Shown piece after piece: positions 10,424-22,666 of a DNA stretch of 64,000 bases. The DNA is from Carnegiea gigantea (taxonomy: Eukaryota; Streptophyta; Magnoliopsida; Caryophyllales; Cactaceae). A model generated the notes under the pieces. The model worked only from the letters and a program-made list of their open reading frames with translations. It made no database searches and had not been told where the DNA came from. The DNA is taken from NCBI GenBank assembly GCA_029747015.1, contig JAKOGI010000440.1:380001-444000 (forward strand), read 5' to 3'. The translations under genes and the position numbers were made by a program. Position 1 is the first letter of the stretch, and every line of letters starts with the position of its first letter.

Positions 10424-10890
10424 TATTTCGGAAGAAACTTACTTGAGGGGTGGTGATGCCCAGACTTAAGTGTGGCTGACGTATCAATCGGTCACACACA
10501 TTAACATGTCCTCCCTCCAATGACCTGCACGAAGGTCGACCTCGGGTGTTTTCCTAAGGAAGGCCCCTCCGACACTTAAGTTTGTCTCAAGAAGAACTTG
10601 AGAAGCAAATATAGAGAATAAAAAGCAGAGAGAAGGAGAACTAAAGTGAGAGATTTGGTGGGATTATCAAGTTATCCAACAAAGTGAAAGAATCAAGCCC
10701 CCCAAATGGGAAAATTTGGGGTATTTATAGCATTGAGGTTGACACTTAAGGGTATGAGGGTAATTTTTTCGTTAAAGATATCAAACTGCCATTATGCTGC
10801 TCCAACCTTTTTCTATCAACATGCGGTCAACTAGGGCCCCATGTTGACTTGGTCGGTGCCACATGTTGCTTTCTTATTGGACAGATCACA
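10424..10890 (-). repeat. 5' LTR of the minus-strand gypsy element (right end approximate)
   Basis: Adjacent to the PBS. On the minus strand it contains GCTATAAATACCCC (near 10715-10730), a good TATA box for an LTR promoter. The second LTR is outside the window, so the outer boundary cannot be fixed by comparison; the TAA-rich tract beginning near 10895 may be outside it. Confidence 0.5.
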
Positions 10891-10892
10891 AT

Positions 10893-11245
10893 CAAATAGT
10901 AATAATAACTGTTATTAATATTAATAATAGTTATTATTGTAGTTAATACTAATGATCGTTAATAATAATAAATTTTATAATTATAATTATAATTATTATT
11001 ACTATTAATATTAATAGTTATCAATAATTATTAATATTAATATTAATACTAGTATTAATAATTATTATGATTATTATTAATAATATTAATAAGAATTATT
11101 ATTGTAATTATTATTGTTAATTAATTAATATTATTATTAATTATGATTTTTATCATTACTTAATAATTATTATTGTTATTGTAATTATTAATAGTTATTA
11201 TTATGTTGCATAAATTGTTAACATAATTAATATCAATATTGCTAC
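10893..11245. repeat. AT-only low-complexity tract (TAA/TTA-rich)
   Basis: About 350 bp composed almost only of A and T in irregular TAATAA, TTATTA and TTAATA words, with very few C or G. It looks like a decayed microsatellite or an unpairing-prone AT island. Confidence 0.85.
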
Positions 11246-11249
11246 TCCA

Positions 11250-14200
11250 TTCCCCTCCTTCTCACTCCCACATATAACAAACCAATCCTACTCATTCTCA
11301 CCCACTTCTTCTCACTTCTACCCACTTCTTCGCACTCCTTCCTACTCCTTTCCATTCCACACCTACAATATATCTACGAAAAGAACAGGATCGCAGTTGG
11401 AATATGCCTAAGTAAGTTTTTATTAATTGAAATATAAGTCCGTTTGGGTGTGTTGTATTCAAAGTTGTAATGAAATATATGAGTTAAATTTGTCATGGAG
11501 CATAGGCACTAAATAAGTTGAAAAAAAAAAAGTTCTTATATTATTATTTGTGAGCTTGGAGGCTTTTGTGAGGGTATTTGATAATAGTTGTTTGATTTTA
11601 ATGACAAATTTGACATTATGTTTTTAAGAAAGAATGCCACTAATATTTTCTATTACGTTTTCTTAAGATTTATGTTTTTGTGCTTGTTTAATGGGAAATA
11701 TCAAAGGATGTTTTTTCTTCATTTGAGGAATTAGATGAGGATAATGATGACGACACTGAAAATGGTCATACATTTAAAGAAGAAAATGTTAAGGAAGTTG
11801 ATGAAGAACAAAATAATGAGTCAAATATAGTTTGAGTTCAGTAATGAGGTTAACTTTTGTCATGACTTATCTTATAGGTAGACTAACTAATATTTAGGAG
11901 TTTGAACTCATGCTTTGGGCTTTATTCTCAATCCTATATTTTTAGAGCTATGTAAATTTGTTATGAACTTTTAATGAATGTATAGCAATTTTGAAAACTC
12001 TTGTAGTAAATGGTGCTTTTCTTTAGGCCGATTCTTCTATTGTGCAAAATTGTTGAACTTATAAGTATGAACAAATGGATTATTTGTAATAGATATTTTG
12101 TTTAGAAACATCATGAGAGAAGAATTACCAATAGATTAGAGGTTGATGGGAATTCTTTTTGGCAGGTGTATATGATCACCAACAGTTGTTTTTGTTAGAC
12201 AGGATTGAAAACGTGGGAAAAAGAAAGAATTACTAACAGATACAGTACGTTGGTGAATAATTTTTGCCACAAGTTGACTTACTCTCAATAGATGCATACA
12301 ATGGCAATACCTGGTACTACCAATATATTTTTATCAGTTAGCAAAATGATGACATTCATCAACAAAATCATTCTGGTGGAATTAACGAGCAATGGTGACA
12401 TATTACCATATTTGTTGGTAAACTTATACAATCACTTCTTTTTACCAACAGTCTAGCAATAGATAAATACCTATTTGTATAATGTTTTTACCAACACAAA
12501 ATATACTTATTGCAATAGAAACATCCATGTTGGTGAAAATCACTTTTCCTTTTTGTGGATAGATCTATGGATCCCTTCTTTAGGCTGTATGTAGAAGTAA
12601 CGATTGTGGGAAGAAAGCCAACAGTGTGTTTTAAGTTAGTATCCTCAATGTTGAGGTTTTGTTTGACATTAAAGATTTCATTTGTTTATGTAAAATATGT
12701 GTTGCAGATGCCTGATATTATATTTTGTGCATTTAACAAGTGATTGTTTAAGTTGATGTCTGACTTTTATTGAACATAAATATCAAACGTACATATTCTA
12801 GACTAAAAACATACTCCTATAGAAAAAATATGATCTTTGGTATTCATTGCATTACACTTCTTTACATTACATCTAATCAAATGCTACAATTTGTCTTATA
12901 ATTTCAAAATAGATTGTTTGATGGCTATTGCGTGAATGTAACCCTACTCCTTGAATTGACTCAAGCTTCACAAAATGTTTGCAACAACTATCCCAAGTGT
13001 TTTCTTCAAAGCCTATAACGTTTTGATAAAGGATTTTGTCCCATTAAAAAGGAGCCATATAATATCTAAAGGTAAGATAACAATCAACCAAATATCTAAA
13101 ATGTCAGAAAAACAAAAACTATCAAATTAGCCAAATAATTGGACACATATTCATAATAACCATCCATTTATCATTTACCATATTATAGCTTCTTGTGAAG
13201 TTCCTCTGTGCACGTAACTTCCGCAGTAAATAGATTAATTAGATAACTTCTGTAGAGAATACAATTGAATGCTTGCTTAAAAAGCCACACTATTTAGTAC
13301 TTGGTCACTGTCTTTTTTTTTTTTATGAAAAAGGTTAAGTATAGCTTTGTTAAAATGTTCACAGAATTGGTACAATAATGGCCTATCTTTGATATGTGGA
13401 GTTTTTGTAATAGCTCGAATCATATTAATAATGATAATTAATTTAAATAATGATTGAGTTAATCAAGTTGAGTGCACACGCTTCAATTTTTCATTTACCA
13501 ATGTTTGTTTCTCTAGCGTCAAATGATGTTGGAGGTCATGATGCAAGACATTATATTTGCATCTGTAAAGCAGTAACAAGATAATTATGAACAAACTTAA
13601 ACATCACTAGTAAATATTTGAACACGTACATGTACAAGGTGAATTATATAAATAAGATAAATCAATATAAACTCAAGAAGATAATAATTATAAAATAAGC
13701 AAGAATCAAATTTGCGCAATAAAATAAATGATTGATGTAATAAGCCTTGAAGATTTTGAAGATAGTTTTGTGTTGTAGCCTAATTGATGTAAAAAAATAA
13801 ATAAATAAATAAAACTATAATAAATACAGACTAAAATAAAGATAAATATCAGTTTTGGCAAGAAAAGAGAGAAAATTAAAAACCATCATTTTCTCCTTTA
13901 TTCCAAAAATCATGTACAAACATACAACCTCCACCTCCTAATTTCTATTTGTCTCTCCCACCGATAGTAGCCGCCACCTAATTGCTGGCGTCACCTAGCC
14001 ACCAGTGCCACCATCGTTGGCAACCATGCCGCTGCAACGCCTCCGTCTTCTTCTCTCTCCTTTTGCATTTGTGAGGTAAAGACCCAATTCCCAAACCCTT
14101 CTCTTTTTAACAATCGAACATCACACTTTTTAATTCCAGAAATTGACGTGCAAGTTAGATGTAGTTTTAGAATGAATTTCTCGATCAAACCTTTATATTG

Positions 14201-14399
14201 ATGATGAGAATTATGGGTATTTTGTGATATTTGTTTGGAAAGTTAAACTAAGATTGTGGGATACCAAGATTGTCTTCATCCAAGTATAAGTGGTTCTGGA
14301 ATGTGTAATAAATGAGCTATATAGTTGAATGATATGAGAAGTTTGTAATGAAACTTAAATAAGTGAATTCGAGATGGGGAGGTAGAGGTTCGCATGAAG
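11250..14399. other. Intergenic DNA, mostly unexplained
   Basis: No complete gene seen. 11706-11836 on the plus strand reads as an acidic C-terminal-like stretch (SSFEELDEDNDDD... to a stop) of unknown origin. 12150-12545 is rich in ACCAAC/GTTGGT words in both orientations, resembling a transposon subterminal region. 13900-14190 contains a short pyrimidine-rich stretch with Ala/Pro/Ser-type codons and no recognisable domain. Homopolymers (for example T at 13313-13323) are scattered. Confidence 0.35.
12150..12545. other. Possible CACTA-type subterminal repeat block
   Basis: Repeated (C/T)ACCAACA and TGTTGGT(G/A) words in both orientations, for example near 12178, 12414, 12461, 12490 and 12530, interspersed with related CTAACAG and CAATAGA words. 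This density is typical of transposon subterminal regions. No CACTA terminus or target duplication was found, so the parent element is unproven. Confidence 0.3.
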
Positions 14400-14404
14400 A
14401 AAGA
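14400..14404. repeat. Target-site duplication, left (AAAGA)
   Basis: AAAGA, repeated exactly at 17790-17794. Confidence 0.8.
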
Positions 14405-17400
14405 TGTGACACCCCTGTCCCGAGGAAGCATCACACAACCAAGACTTCTAGAAGAAGTCCCTAAGGCTATTAAGGTTGGACTTAAACTTTAACATGTAAC
14501 TAGGCATTCTGGAACAAAACTGCAAGAGTTTGGCTTGTTTTTGCAACATGTTATGGTTTAGCTTAAGCTAAGGGTACTTGTAGTATGACAGTAAGGTAAA
14601 AAAGATGCTAGGTGACATGAGTTACAGCCACAGGTCACCCACCCGGATGGCTAACATTCAAACTAGCTAAAAACAAGTGTTATAACATCACATACATAGG
14701 TTCAGAACCATCTACATGCTTACACATTTAAAGAGCAGGCATAACTAATTACAAAGATGGTAAGACATCAATCACTTTCATAGCAACCATTCAAGTGAAA
14801 TTGGCAAAAGACTGCTGACAGGTCGGCACCAAAATAACTTCTATACCTGCTTAGTCTGAAATTGGAAAGGGAATATAGAAAGGGATGAGCTACCACACAC
14901 TCAGTGAGTATTTCTCACTCCTTAAAAACCAAAACATTTGCAGGCAATAAAGAAAAGTAGCAGTCACACAACATTTATATACTACTACCATACTAGGCAA
15001 TCAAATCTTCCCAAGGAAACCATCACCTCTACGCTTCACACCAAGCCACTCAAGCTCACGTGTACGCCTTTAATAAATAAAAATAGGCATTGAAGCATAT
15101 AGCCAAGTAAAATGACAAAGATAGGATGGAAAAAAAGCTTTCAACCACACATTTTAGAAACGTAGCAACTCATTTTACTTTTAAAGAACCACTTACAATT
15201 TGAACTAGCCTCTTTAAAGCTAATGTACTTTGTAAAAGTTCCTAAAATATCCACAATCATAAGGATTCAAACTGGTTTTCACATATCAGAAAAATATCTT
15301 TTTATTCAGACATAAGATCATATAATGTGCTGGTTAGGGAAGATCGTTACTCACCCTATGTGAGGTTGTCACTCACATTATCCCCCGGGTATACGTAACA
15401 AAACATTTGGCCAAATGCGTCTCAATAGAGTAACTCTAACTTCGATATTGTCCTCTTTGGGGGTAATAGCTCACGCCATATCCTATGTCCAGTCCCCTTC
15501 TCAAGGTTTTATCACACGTCACATACCATCGAACCTTATCTTTGGGGGAAACAGCTCATGCCTTATCCTGCGTCTAGTCCCCACCCTTAAGGTTTGACCA
15601 CACGTCACCCTCGTCAGGGTCCTCTAGGGTTCCTAATTCTGAGTCTACTCTATAGGTATGGCCACTTAATAAGCATTATCTCAGCCATTGAAATGCACTA
15701 GACTATTATAGTTTATTAAAAGAAGTCACTGTCTCACACAGTAAGTCTCACCTTCAAGTGAGTTACGAATCACTTCTTTTTAATAGTTGCTTACATAATT
15801 AAAATTATGCTTGTCTAGCAAAACAACCCATAACCCTATTAACAGTTTATGGTTCTTTCATTTTCAACCAGAAAAACCTCTTAAAATCATGGTGAGTCTA
15901 CTAGCTCGCAATTTAGAACTTAAAATAATTGGCTAGCATATAAGCCAAACTAAGTTTGCAATTAAACATCTTCAGTTGCCCTTTTAAGTTCATTTCAATC
16001 GTTTAAACACAAAAGAAGGAAATATAATACAAACCAAGCCCATAAAACATTTTCGAAATCATTATTTGTTTTCTTTTAATTTCCTAGACCTATCAACCAT
16101 TCAGTTCAGCCATTCAACTGGGTAGTTTGACAATTTAAGGTTATTTTAGGCTACAAACATCTTAGCAATTGAACAGGCAACTAATGAACATTTAGAAACA
16201 TTGGAAATTATGAAAACAAGCTTTCAATGACCCTTTTAAAGATTTCTAAAGTTCACAATTCACTCACATAACATCATTTTATCAACTCAAGAGGGGAAGG
16301 GTTCATAAATAACACACTCGTTTCACTTCACAGGAACCGTTTGAGGCTTTTAGCAGAATCTACCTAATATCACAATTACTTCGCAATTCACACGATTGCG
16401 ATTAATATCAAACCCATGCTTGCTCCTCACACAACACCATCCACAAAAACCTCAAATCACTCATTAGTTCCACCTCAAACCATCCAACCACCAAGCTCGG
16501 CTCAGTATCATAACAATTCAATCATCTACTTCGGAAAACCAATATCCACAAGCATAGTATACATATGTAATCACCAAAACAAAATTTAAATATATTTAAA
16601 CCGATCTTAATGACAACGTTAGAGCATAATCTACTCACTCTAAAATTCCCTAATCGGTCAGTAAAACTATACATCAATTCAACATGCATGAATCCCAAAT
16701 TAGCATCATCACCAGATTTAAACCTCAAATCCTTCAATCACTGATAATAGCTTGAGAATTAAACATGAACTACCTATAATCATTCAAATTCATTTGAAAT
16801 TACTAATAATTAGGGGGAAGAGAAAGACCCACCTCGAATCCAAGTTAAGGATCTGTTCTAAGGGCTTTTAGGGACTGATTTGTATGCTTGAGAACCAGAA
16901 ATTCGACCCTCTACTGCTGCCACACCCAAACCCATGCAAACTAACCCAAATTCAACTGAACATTTGACTCACAGATTCGGTGTTGTGATTGATACTTGTA
17001 TTGCGAATTTAGCCCCAATTTATAGAGGAATTGGTGTGACTAAGGATGGGATTGCATGGCCTAGTTTGGGCACATATTTTGTGCCTCAAATTGCTACCTG
17101 AACGGACCACCAATGTGGTGTTCTTGTGCTAATTTCACCCAGAATTCGCAGTAGCGGCTTGTAGGGTTCTAGGGAAAGTTGATTGTGAGGGAATGCAAGT
17201 TGGTAGAGGTAGAATTGATGGGGTTTCTAGAGGTTGTAACCGCGTGTATGGTGGGAGGCAGAAAGAGTGATGGGGATCGGGGATTTCATGCGAGGAGGAA
17301 GAAGAAGAAGAAGAAGCTAGACAGGTGGTCTGGAGTGACTTGACAAAAATACCCCCTTTTCCCTTTTTTTTGGTTTTGTTAAAGCTTGCCCATCAACTAA

Positions 17401-17789
17401 CATTGCTAGTCCAATCTTGGACCTCTTATTCTAAACCCAAATCGCTAATAAAATAGTTCATCGATATATATTCATTTGCGATTATATTTAAGGTTTGATT
17501 TAATAAATAACAAACTATTTCTAAGGTTAATAATCTAGTTGTATTTGAGAATCTACTCGATTTATTACCCAAAAATAATTCTTATTAATGATTATTAAAA
17601 TCATTGTAAAATTTTCAAAACTAGTAATAACAATAAAAAGAACGATAATAATATTCTTTTTAATAAAATTATCACTTACACAAGCATGTCGATATTAATT
17701 TAACTTATCTAATTAATAAAATATGATTTCATAGCACCGTAAGATAGAACAGCCAGCTTAACGTAAAAATAAAGAACACAAGTACCACA
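14405..17789 (-). mobile_element. Solo LTR, 3385 bp, gypsy chromovirus-like (Tekay/Del type)
   Basis: It starts TGTGACACCCC and ends GTACCACA, giving TGT...ACA ends, with an exact 5-bp target duplication AAAGA on both sides. There is no coding sequence or second LTR. Its length and composition resemble the 3.5-kb LTRs at 52446 and 57997: the same opening pattern with a C-run and a TGAGCTA...ACTCAGTGAG-type motif (near 14887-14910). It shares 16283-16500 with 6286-6480. The minus orientation is inferred from the similar LTRs, whose element reads on the minus strand. A single LTR without an internal region implies recombination between two LTRs of a full element. Confidence 0.8.
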
Positions 17790-17794
17790 AAAGA

Positions 17795-18485
17795 GATCGA
17801 ATTTTGGGTTAAATTTGTGAAATCAAGAATTAAACAAAGCTAAATATAGGGGCGAATTTAAATGACAATTGGGATAAATTGGTGGATGTAAAAATAGTGA
17901 TTTTCAATTGAGGAGTAGCCCCATGAGGTAGCTTTCCAATGAATCTAGTTTCGCTTGATTTGGACGTGCATAACTCGAGTAATGACCTTTTACCAAAACT
18001 GTGCAATTCCTATGCAAAACTGGGAGCAGTTCTGTTCGAGTCAATTTTTGAGGTTATTATTGTCATTTTTGCACTTTTGATTTAAATAAAAATTGTACCG
18101 CGTTTCCAAGATTTCCGAATTGCGGTCTTACGCCTTTATTGGACATTGGGAAAGAAAGATACGAATTTTCTAAGTTGTACCTGAATTTTGCGTAACATAC
18201 AAGAATTTGTTATGACAATACGGCAAATTTGACATATGTAGGAGAACTAAGTCATGACTAAAAAAAAATATCATGTTTGACGACTATCTTGAGCATGTTG
18301 GAGTTTACTTGTATTCCATATAACTTAGGCGCCGATTTTTTTGGTTAGTGGTTGCAAAATGAAATTAAATGTGTAAGGATAATGTTTGTTAAAAACATGG
18401 GAAGTATTATAAAACAATAAGAAAGAAGCAAAAATGTCAAGGGGGTGGAGGGACATCATTGAATATTGATGGGTAAAATTAAAAT
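17795..18485. other. Intergenic DNA between two insertions
   Basis: No gene, repeat end or motif recognised. AT-rich. It lies between the solo LTR and the copia element and continues after it at 29364. Confidence 0.5.
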
Positions 18486-18490
18486 GAGAA

Positions 18491-20068
18491 TGTTGAGTTC
18501 GTGAGTATACAACCACAAGAGGGGGGTGAATTGTGGTGTCTGATTTTCGCGTTGTAAATAACAAACACCCTCATAGAGGTTGTTCTCAAATGACAAACAC
18601 CCTGATAGCTTGTTTGCACGGGGTGTTCTCAAATATTGCAGATGCGAAAATCACCAAGATAAATGCGGAAAATAAAGCACACACAATTTTTACGTGGAAA
18701 ACACCTCTAGCCCAACTGAGGTGTGAAAAACCACGACCTACCTCGTGTAGGATTTAACCACTTTCACTAACGGGCTTCACACGTTACAAATGTAACACAC
18801 CTTGTTACAACTTGCAACCACGTAACCTTCTTCCCAAAGACAGGTTACACTACGTCCAACCTTTGCAAGATTAGACACATCCAAGTCCACACGACTAGGA
18901 CACACTCACTCACTTTTCTGATCCAAGATCAGGGTTACAAACACCTTACAGGGGGTGCTTCTCACTAAGCAGATGTAAGGTACAATGAAGATCCTATTAT
19001 GCCAATGGTTTGAAAACTCAAATCAAACACAGCTTGTCACGGTTTTGCTTTTCAGAATGAAGCTCAAGAATTTTAATGTGAAAACCGAGTTTCTTGATTT
19101 TTTCCAGATTTTTCAGAAAGTTGTGTTGCTTCTCTTTTTCAGTCTGAGTTTTTTCTATCTACTTCTTGGCTTCTCTATGGGAGAGAAAAGCTGCGGTTTT
19201 TAAACACAAGGTCCAACGGTCAAAAACCAAAGAATCAGCTAAGTATGGAAAATGATTTGCAAACAAAATATATTCTCCAACGGCTAATGATGAATTTATC
19301 CCAAAATATAAGGGATTTTGTTATCTTAAAAGATAACCCTTATCTTCCCATAGCCGTGAAGAGGTTTAAAGAGATTTTCAGCTTTTACCAAATCCGAAAA
19401 TATAGTCATAGGAATCTTTTGATTTGGCAAATCTCCCAAACCTATTTTCGCAAATCTCCATAATATTTTCAAGAACTATCCTCTCCAGAAAAATAGCAAT
19501 TTTGAAATTCAAAGAAAGTATTCTGGAGATCTTGGCCAACCAAAATGAATTTTCAAAAATAATCGGGTATGGCCACTGCAGTTCAGAAACACCCTAGGCA
19601 CCCTGTTCGCAGGGTTGTTCGCAACTGGTGTTCTGAAGCACTTAGCGCAAGTACCGATTCAAGAAGTGTTTAAAAATGATGTTTTCAATATTGGCATATT
19701 AACAAGAGTCTAATTAAATAAAACCTATATACCCAAGACTTCTTGTTTTGAACCAGTCATCTTGTCCGAGATTTGTAGAGCTGCTGTGAACACCAAGGCC
19801 ACCTTGTTTGCTGGGGTTGTTCTTTGCATTGCTAGAGTTCAGGAACACGCTTTACAATCAACTGTCGAGTTGGTGTTCTTGACTTAATATAGAATCACCA
19901 AGTAAAACCTGTTTAGAAGACATTCTCACATGTAGCAAACCAGTTAATACAATAAAGATCACAAACACCAGTTAGGCCTGTTTGGAGATCGTGTTCGGAG
20001 CAACATTAATTGGACAGATTTTTACACTTGGATTTGTTATCATCAAAACTAAATATTATAACACAACA
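18491..20068 (-). repeat. Copia 3' LTR
   Basis: TGTTGAGTTC...ACACAACA, 1578 bp, nearly identical to 27781-29358. The polypurine tract abuts it at 20069. Confidence 0.96.
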
Positions 20069-20082
20069 AATTCCCCCTTTTT
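20069..20082 (-). promoter_or_regulatory. Polypurine tract of the copia element
   Basis: The minus strand reads AAAAAGGGGGAATT immediately before the 3' LTR, the normal position for priming plus-strand DNA synthesis. Confidence 0.85.
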
Positions 20083-20173
20083 GATGATGACAAACCAAGT
20101 GACCATATTGACAAAAAATGAATGAATGCTGATAGGGATAAGTTAATGCTAAGGTCCACTCGTCAATGGGACT

Positions 20174-20187
20174 GCTTCCCCCTTTTG
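20174..20187 (-). promoter_or_regulatory. Second polypurine motif upstream of the tract
   Basis: The minus strand has GATGCCAAAAGGGGGAAG about 100 bp before the terminal tract, with the same TGATG-x-CAAAA-GGGGGAA pattern. Repeated polypurine motifs before the 3' LTR are a known trait of SIRE-like copia elements. Use as a primer is inferred. Confidence 0.6.
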
Positions 20188-20342
20188 GCATCATTAAAAA
20201 GCATAAACAACATTATGAATGTAAGAAAAGAAGTAAACAGCAGAAGTTACAAGAGGCCGTAATAAAGGGATATTGCATTAAAAACCTTACAAATGCCAAA
20301 AGCGAAAGTATAGAAGGAGGAGACTAGAAACAGCCTAGACAA

Positions 20343-22198
20343 TCAGGGAGCAGGGGGTGGTTGCGTTTGCAGAGGAGGGATGCTAGGGGCAAGAGTGGAG
20401 AGAAGTGCAAGCAAATCTTTATGGCGTTTGGCCGAGAGAGCTCGTTCCTCAGCAAGAGCAGCCTTGACAGCTAAGAGCTCATCTTTGAAGCGAGCATTGT
20501 CCTCAAGAACAGCCTCAACCTTGATGGAAGGTTGTCCAGAAACAGGTGGTCGAGGTGGTCGACGACCCTGTTTGGAGACTGACCCTTCGCCAACCCCATA
20601 GCCACACCCTAGTAGGGTGTCAACGCCAATTTCATCAATGATTTGGGCCGGCACTCTTCGTGTGAGCACGATCCCAAAGTACTCAAGCACCCTTGTCAAC
20701 AAAAACCCATAGCCAAGATCATGTGCCCGGGTGGTGTTCGCAATTCGCTCTATGTGGCGAATCATGATTGCAGGGAGGTTTACTGGTTCCTCCCGATCCA
20801 GTAGGTCCACCAGACATTGATCGAAGGCATCTGCTGAGTTTCGCCCTTGACCTCGCGGTATTATGTTCTTGATGGTGAACATAAACAGTAGTTGGTGTAG
20901 GGAGGTCATTTCACCCTTCTTAACCGAGAGGGGTGTTCTCAGGCCCTGTTTTTGACTAAGGCGTTTGGACACCTCTAAGAGCCTGGCTGTTTCCAGGGCC
21001 GTTTTGTCTTCCCTCACATACACAGCAAATCCACGAGAGGGGATGCCCAGAATATCACTCAGGGTGGCTTCATCAAAGGAAAAACGACACGCATTGACAG
21101 CACTTGTCACCACCCCATTTGTGACAGAGCAGTTGGCATAGAATTCAGCCAACTCGGGCACAGAACACCCTTGCTGGGTGTTTGCAAACAACTCAAGCCA
21201 GCCTTGGGCTCGAAGCTTGTTCAAGAACACCCCCAGACCCTGTTCCTCGAAAAAGCTTACATTCACTACCTTCCCCCTGACGACATTGCGCTTCAGCAAC
21301 TGCGCATGTTTGTCAGACATAGGAGAGGGAGTGAACTGCTTTGGGCGTTTAAGGACAGGAACAGAGGTGGTAGTTTCTGGTAGGGGGCTGTTCTGGGCTT
21401 TCGCTTGAGGGGTGTTTTGGCAGGAGAGGGCTTCACAGCAGGTTTATTGGTTGGTTTTGGAGGAGTTTGTTCTTCAGAGGACTCGGAAAACACCGGTGTC
21501 CCCTGTTTGAAGGTGGTGTTCTCAGAGTCAGAACTCGAGAACCCTTCAGAAGAAGAAGAAATCTCCTCGATGATAGGAGCAGAGGGTTTGGAGGGACGAT
21601 GAGAGGATTGAAACGCTAGCCTTGCAGATTTTCGAGAGGGCTTAGAGGATTGAGGAGAAGAGGGAGTTTGAGAGGGTTGAAACCTTGGTTGTGGCCTTGT
21701 TCTTGGCGTTCTGCTACGCCTAGCCACGATTTTCACCCTCTTCCTTTTCTCTCCAGTTTGAAAGTCTGGAGTGGAGATTTCAGCCTCAGGGAGAGAATTC
21801 TTCTCTAGACTCTCCTCTGACGACTCATTTGACTTCCCTTGGAAGTCGACATGCAGATCCTCCACAAACACACCTTCGACAGAGGCAGCCCCTATTTCTG
21901 TCGCGGTGTCAGAGAAACAGGGCTCAAAATTAAACCCTTCAGGGGTTTCCAAGAATTGTTCTTGAGACCCCGACTTTGTTCCCTCTGACTCAACTGAAAT
22001 GGGACAAGCAATTGCCCCTACGAGGAACACCAATTCCCTTCCACATTCAAAGGGAATATCATCCATCCCCATTCCCACTGATTTTAGAGACAAGCGATTC
22101 AGAAATTGGAAAGGCTTGTAAAGAATTGGGCGAGAAGGAGCAGGAATTGAGGAAGAAAGAACGAGGGCTTTTGATTGAAGAGTGTTGTTGGAAGCCAT
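20343..22198 (-). pseudogene. Extra ORF downstream of copia pol (env-position), frameshifted
   Basis: Starts at ATG 22198 (MASNNTLQSK) and ends at 20343. The first frame (22198-21293) is Ser/Pro/Thr- and Glu-rich, with basic clusters (KRKRVKIVARRS) and is probably disordered. A one-base frame change near 21360-21390 moves the reading into the second frame (whose first ATG is 21320). That frame holds a folded region with GWLELFANT, ELAEFYANCSVTNGVV, FSFDEATLSDILGIPSRG, a helical middle and a C-terminal coiled-coil-like stretch. The FYAN / FSFDEATLSDILGIP pattern resembles the 'putative plant transposon protein' family seen in plant retroelements. No signal peptide or membrane segment is apparent, so calling it an envelope protein is unsupported. 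Function unknown. Confidence 0.75.
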
Positions 22199-22294
22199 TG
22201 TTGCTAGAGGAGAGAGATTAGGGTTTAAGGAGTTTGCAGGATGTTCGGTTTTTGCTTGAGGGCAAGACGAACGATAGTACTAAGAGCAGGGCAT

Positions 22295-22326
<32 letters not shown>

Positions 22327-22666
22327 CAGCCGAATCTTTGAGAAGATCTCTTGAATTGCAACGGGTAGGAGCAATAACATCTTGTGCCTTGGGAAGGAAA
22401 GCAAACACACCGAGCAACCAAGGGGCGTACCTGTTCTCTGTATTATGCCTGTTCTTTGCCGTCTGATCTGATTCGACTGAATAGCATTAAGACGGCTCCA
22501 GTACATCCCCTTATGCTGTACTAAGTAGATAAGGAAAAAAAAAAATGCATGCAATACGGGCATATGCAATCACATCCGTTATTAATAAAATTTGCAAACA
22601 GGGGGAGAGAACAGGGTGTAAAGGTTGATCTTACCAAACCCAGTTCATGTTCTGGAAACAGGTATC
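22199..22666. other. Spacer between copia pol and the extra ORF
   Basis: Non-coding. It contains a GA microsatellite (22300-22326) and a short A-run near 22534-22544. No splice acceptor is obvious, although a spliced transcript is the usual way such a downstream ORF could be expressed. Confidence 0.5.
22300..22326. repeat. (AG)n microsatellite
   Basis: About 13 uninterrupted AG units inside the copia spacer. Confidence 0.9.

Larger units (their letters stand above)
1..10890 (-). mobile_element. Degenerate Ty3/gypsy retrotransposon (Tat-like), 5' part, split by later insertions
   Basis: Reading on the minus strand, from high to low coordinates: an LTR-like region with a TATAAATA box, a primer-binding-site-like motif (10403-10420), a gag start (about 10375), the rest of gag (3790-2480), protease (2381-2136), a linker (1970-1593), RT (about 1500-453) and RNase H (450-1, off the left edge). 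Gag is interrupted at 3795-10113 by a solo LTR carrying a CACTA element. Every coding segment has stops or frameshifts, so the copy is dead. The Tat-like assignment rests on the gag zinc-finger-like motif (CEYH...H...C followed by KKALYELVDRG) and the PBS type. The right end of the LTR is approximate, and the 3' half lies outside the window. Confidence 0.8.

Noticed and set aside
13991..14188. Short minus-strand ORF with Ala-rich end
   Set aside because: No family resemblance, no splice context, in AT-rich intergenic DNA.
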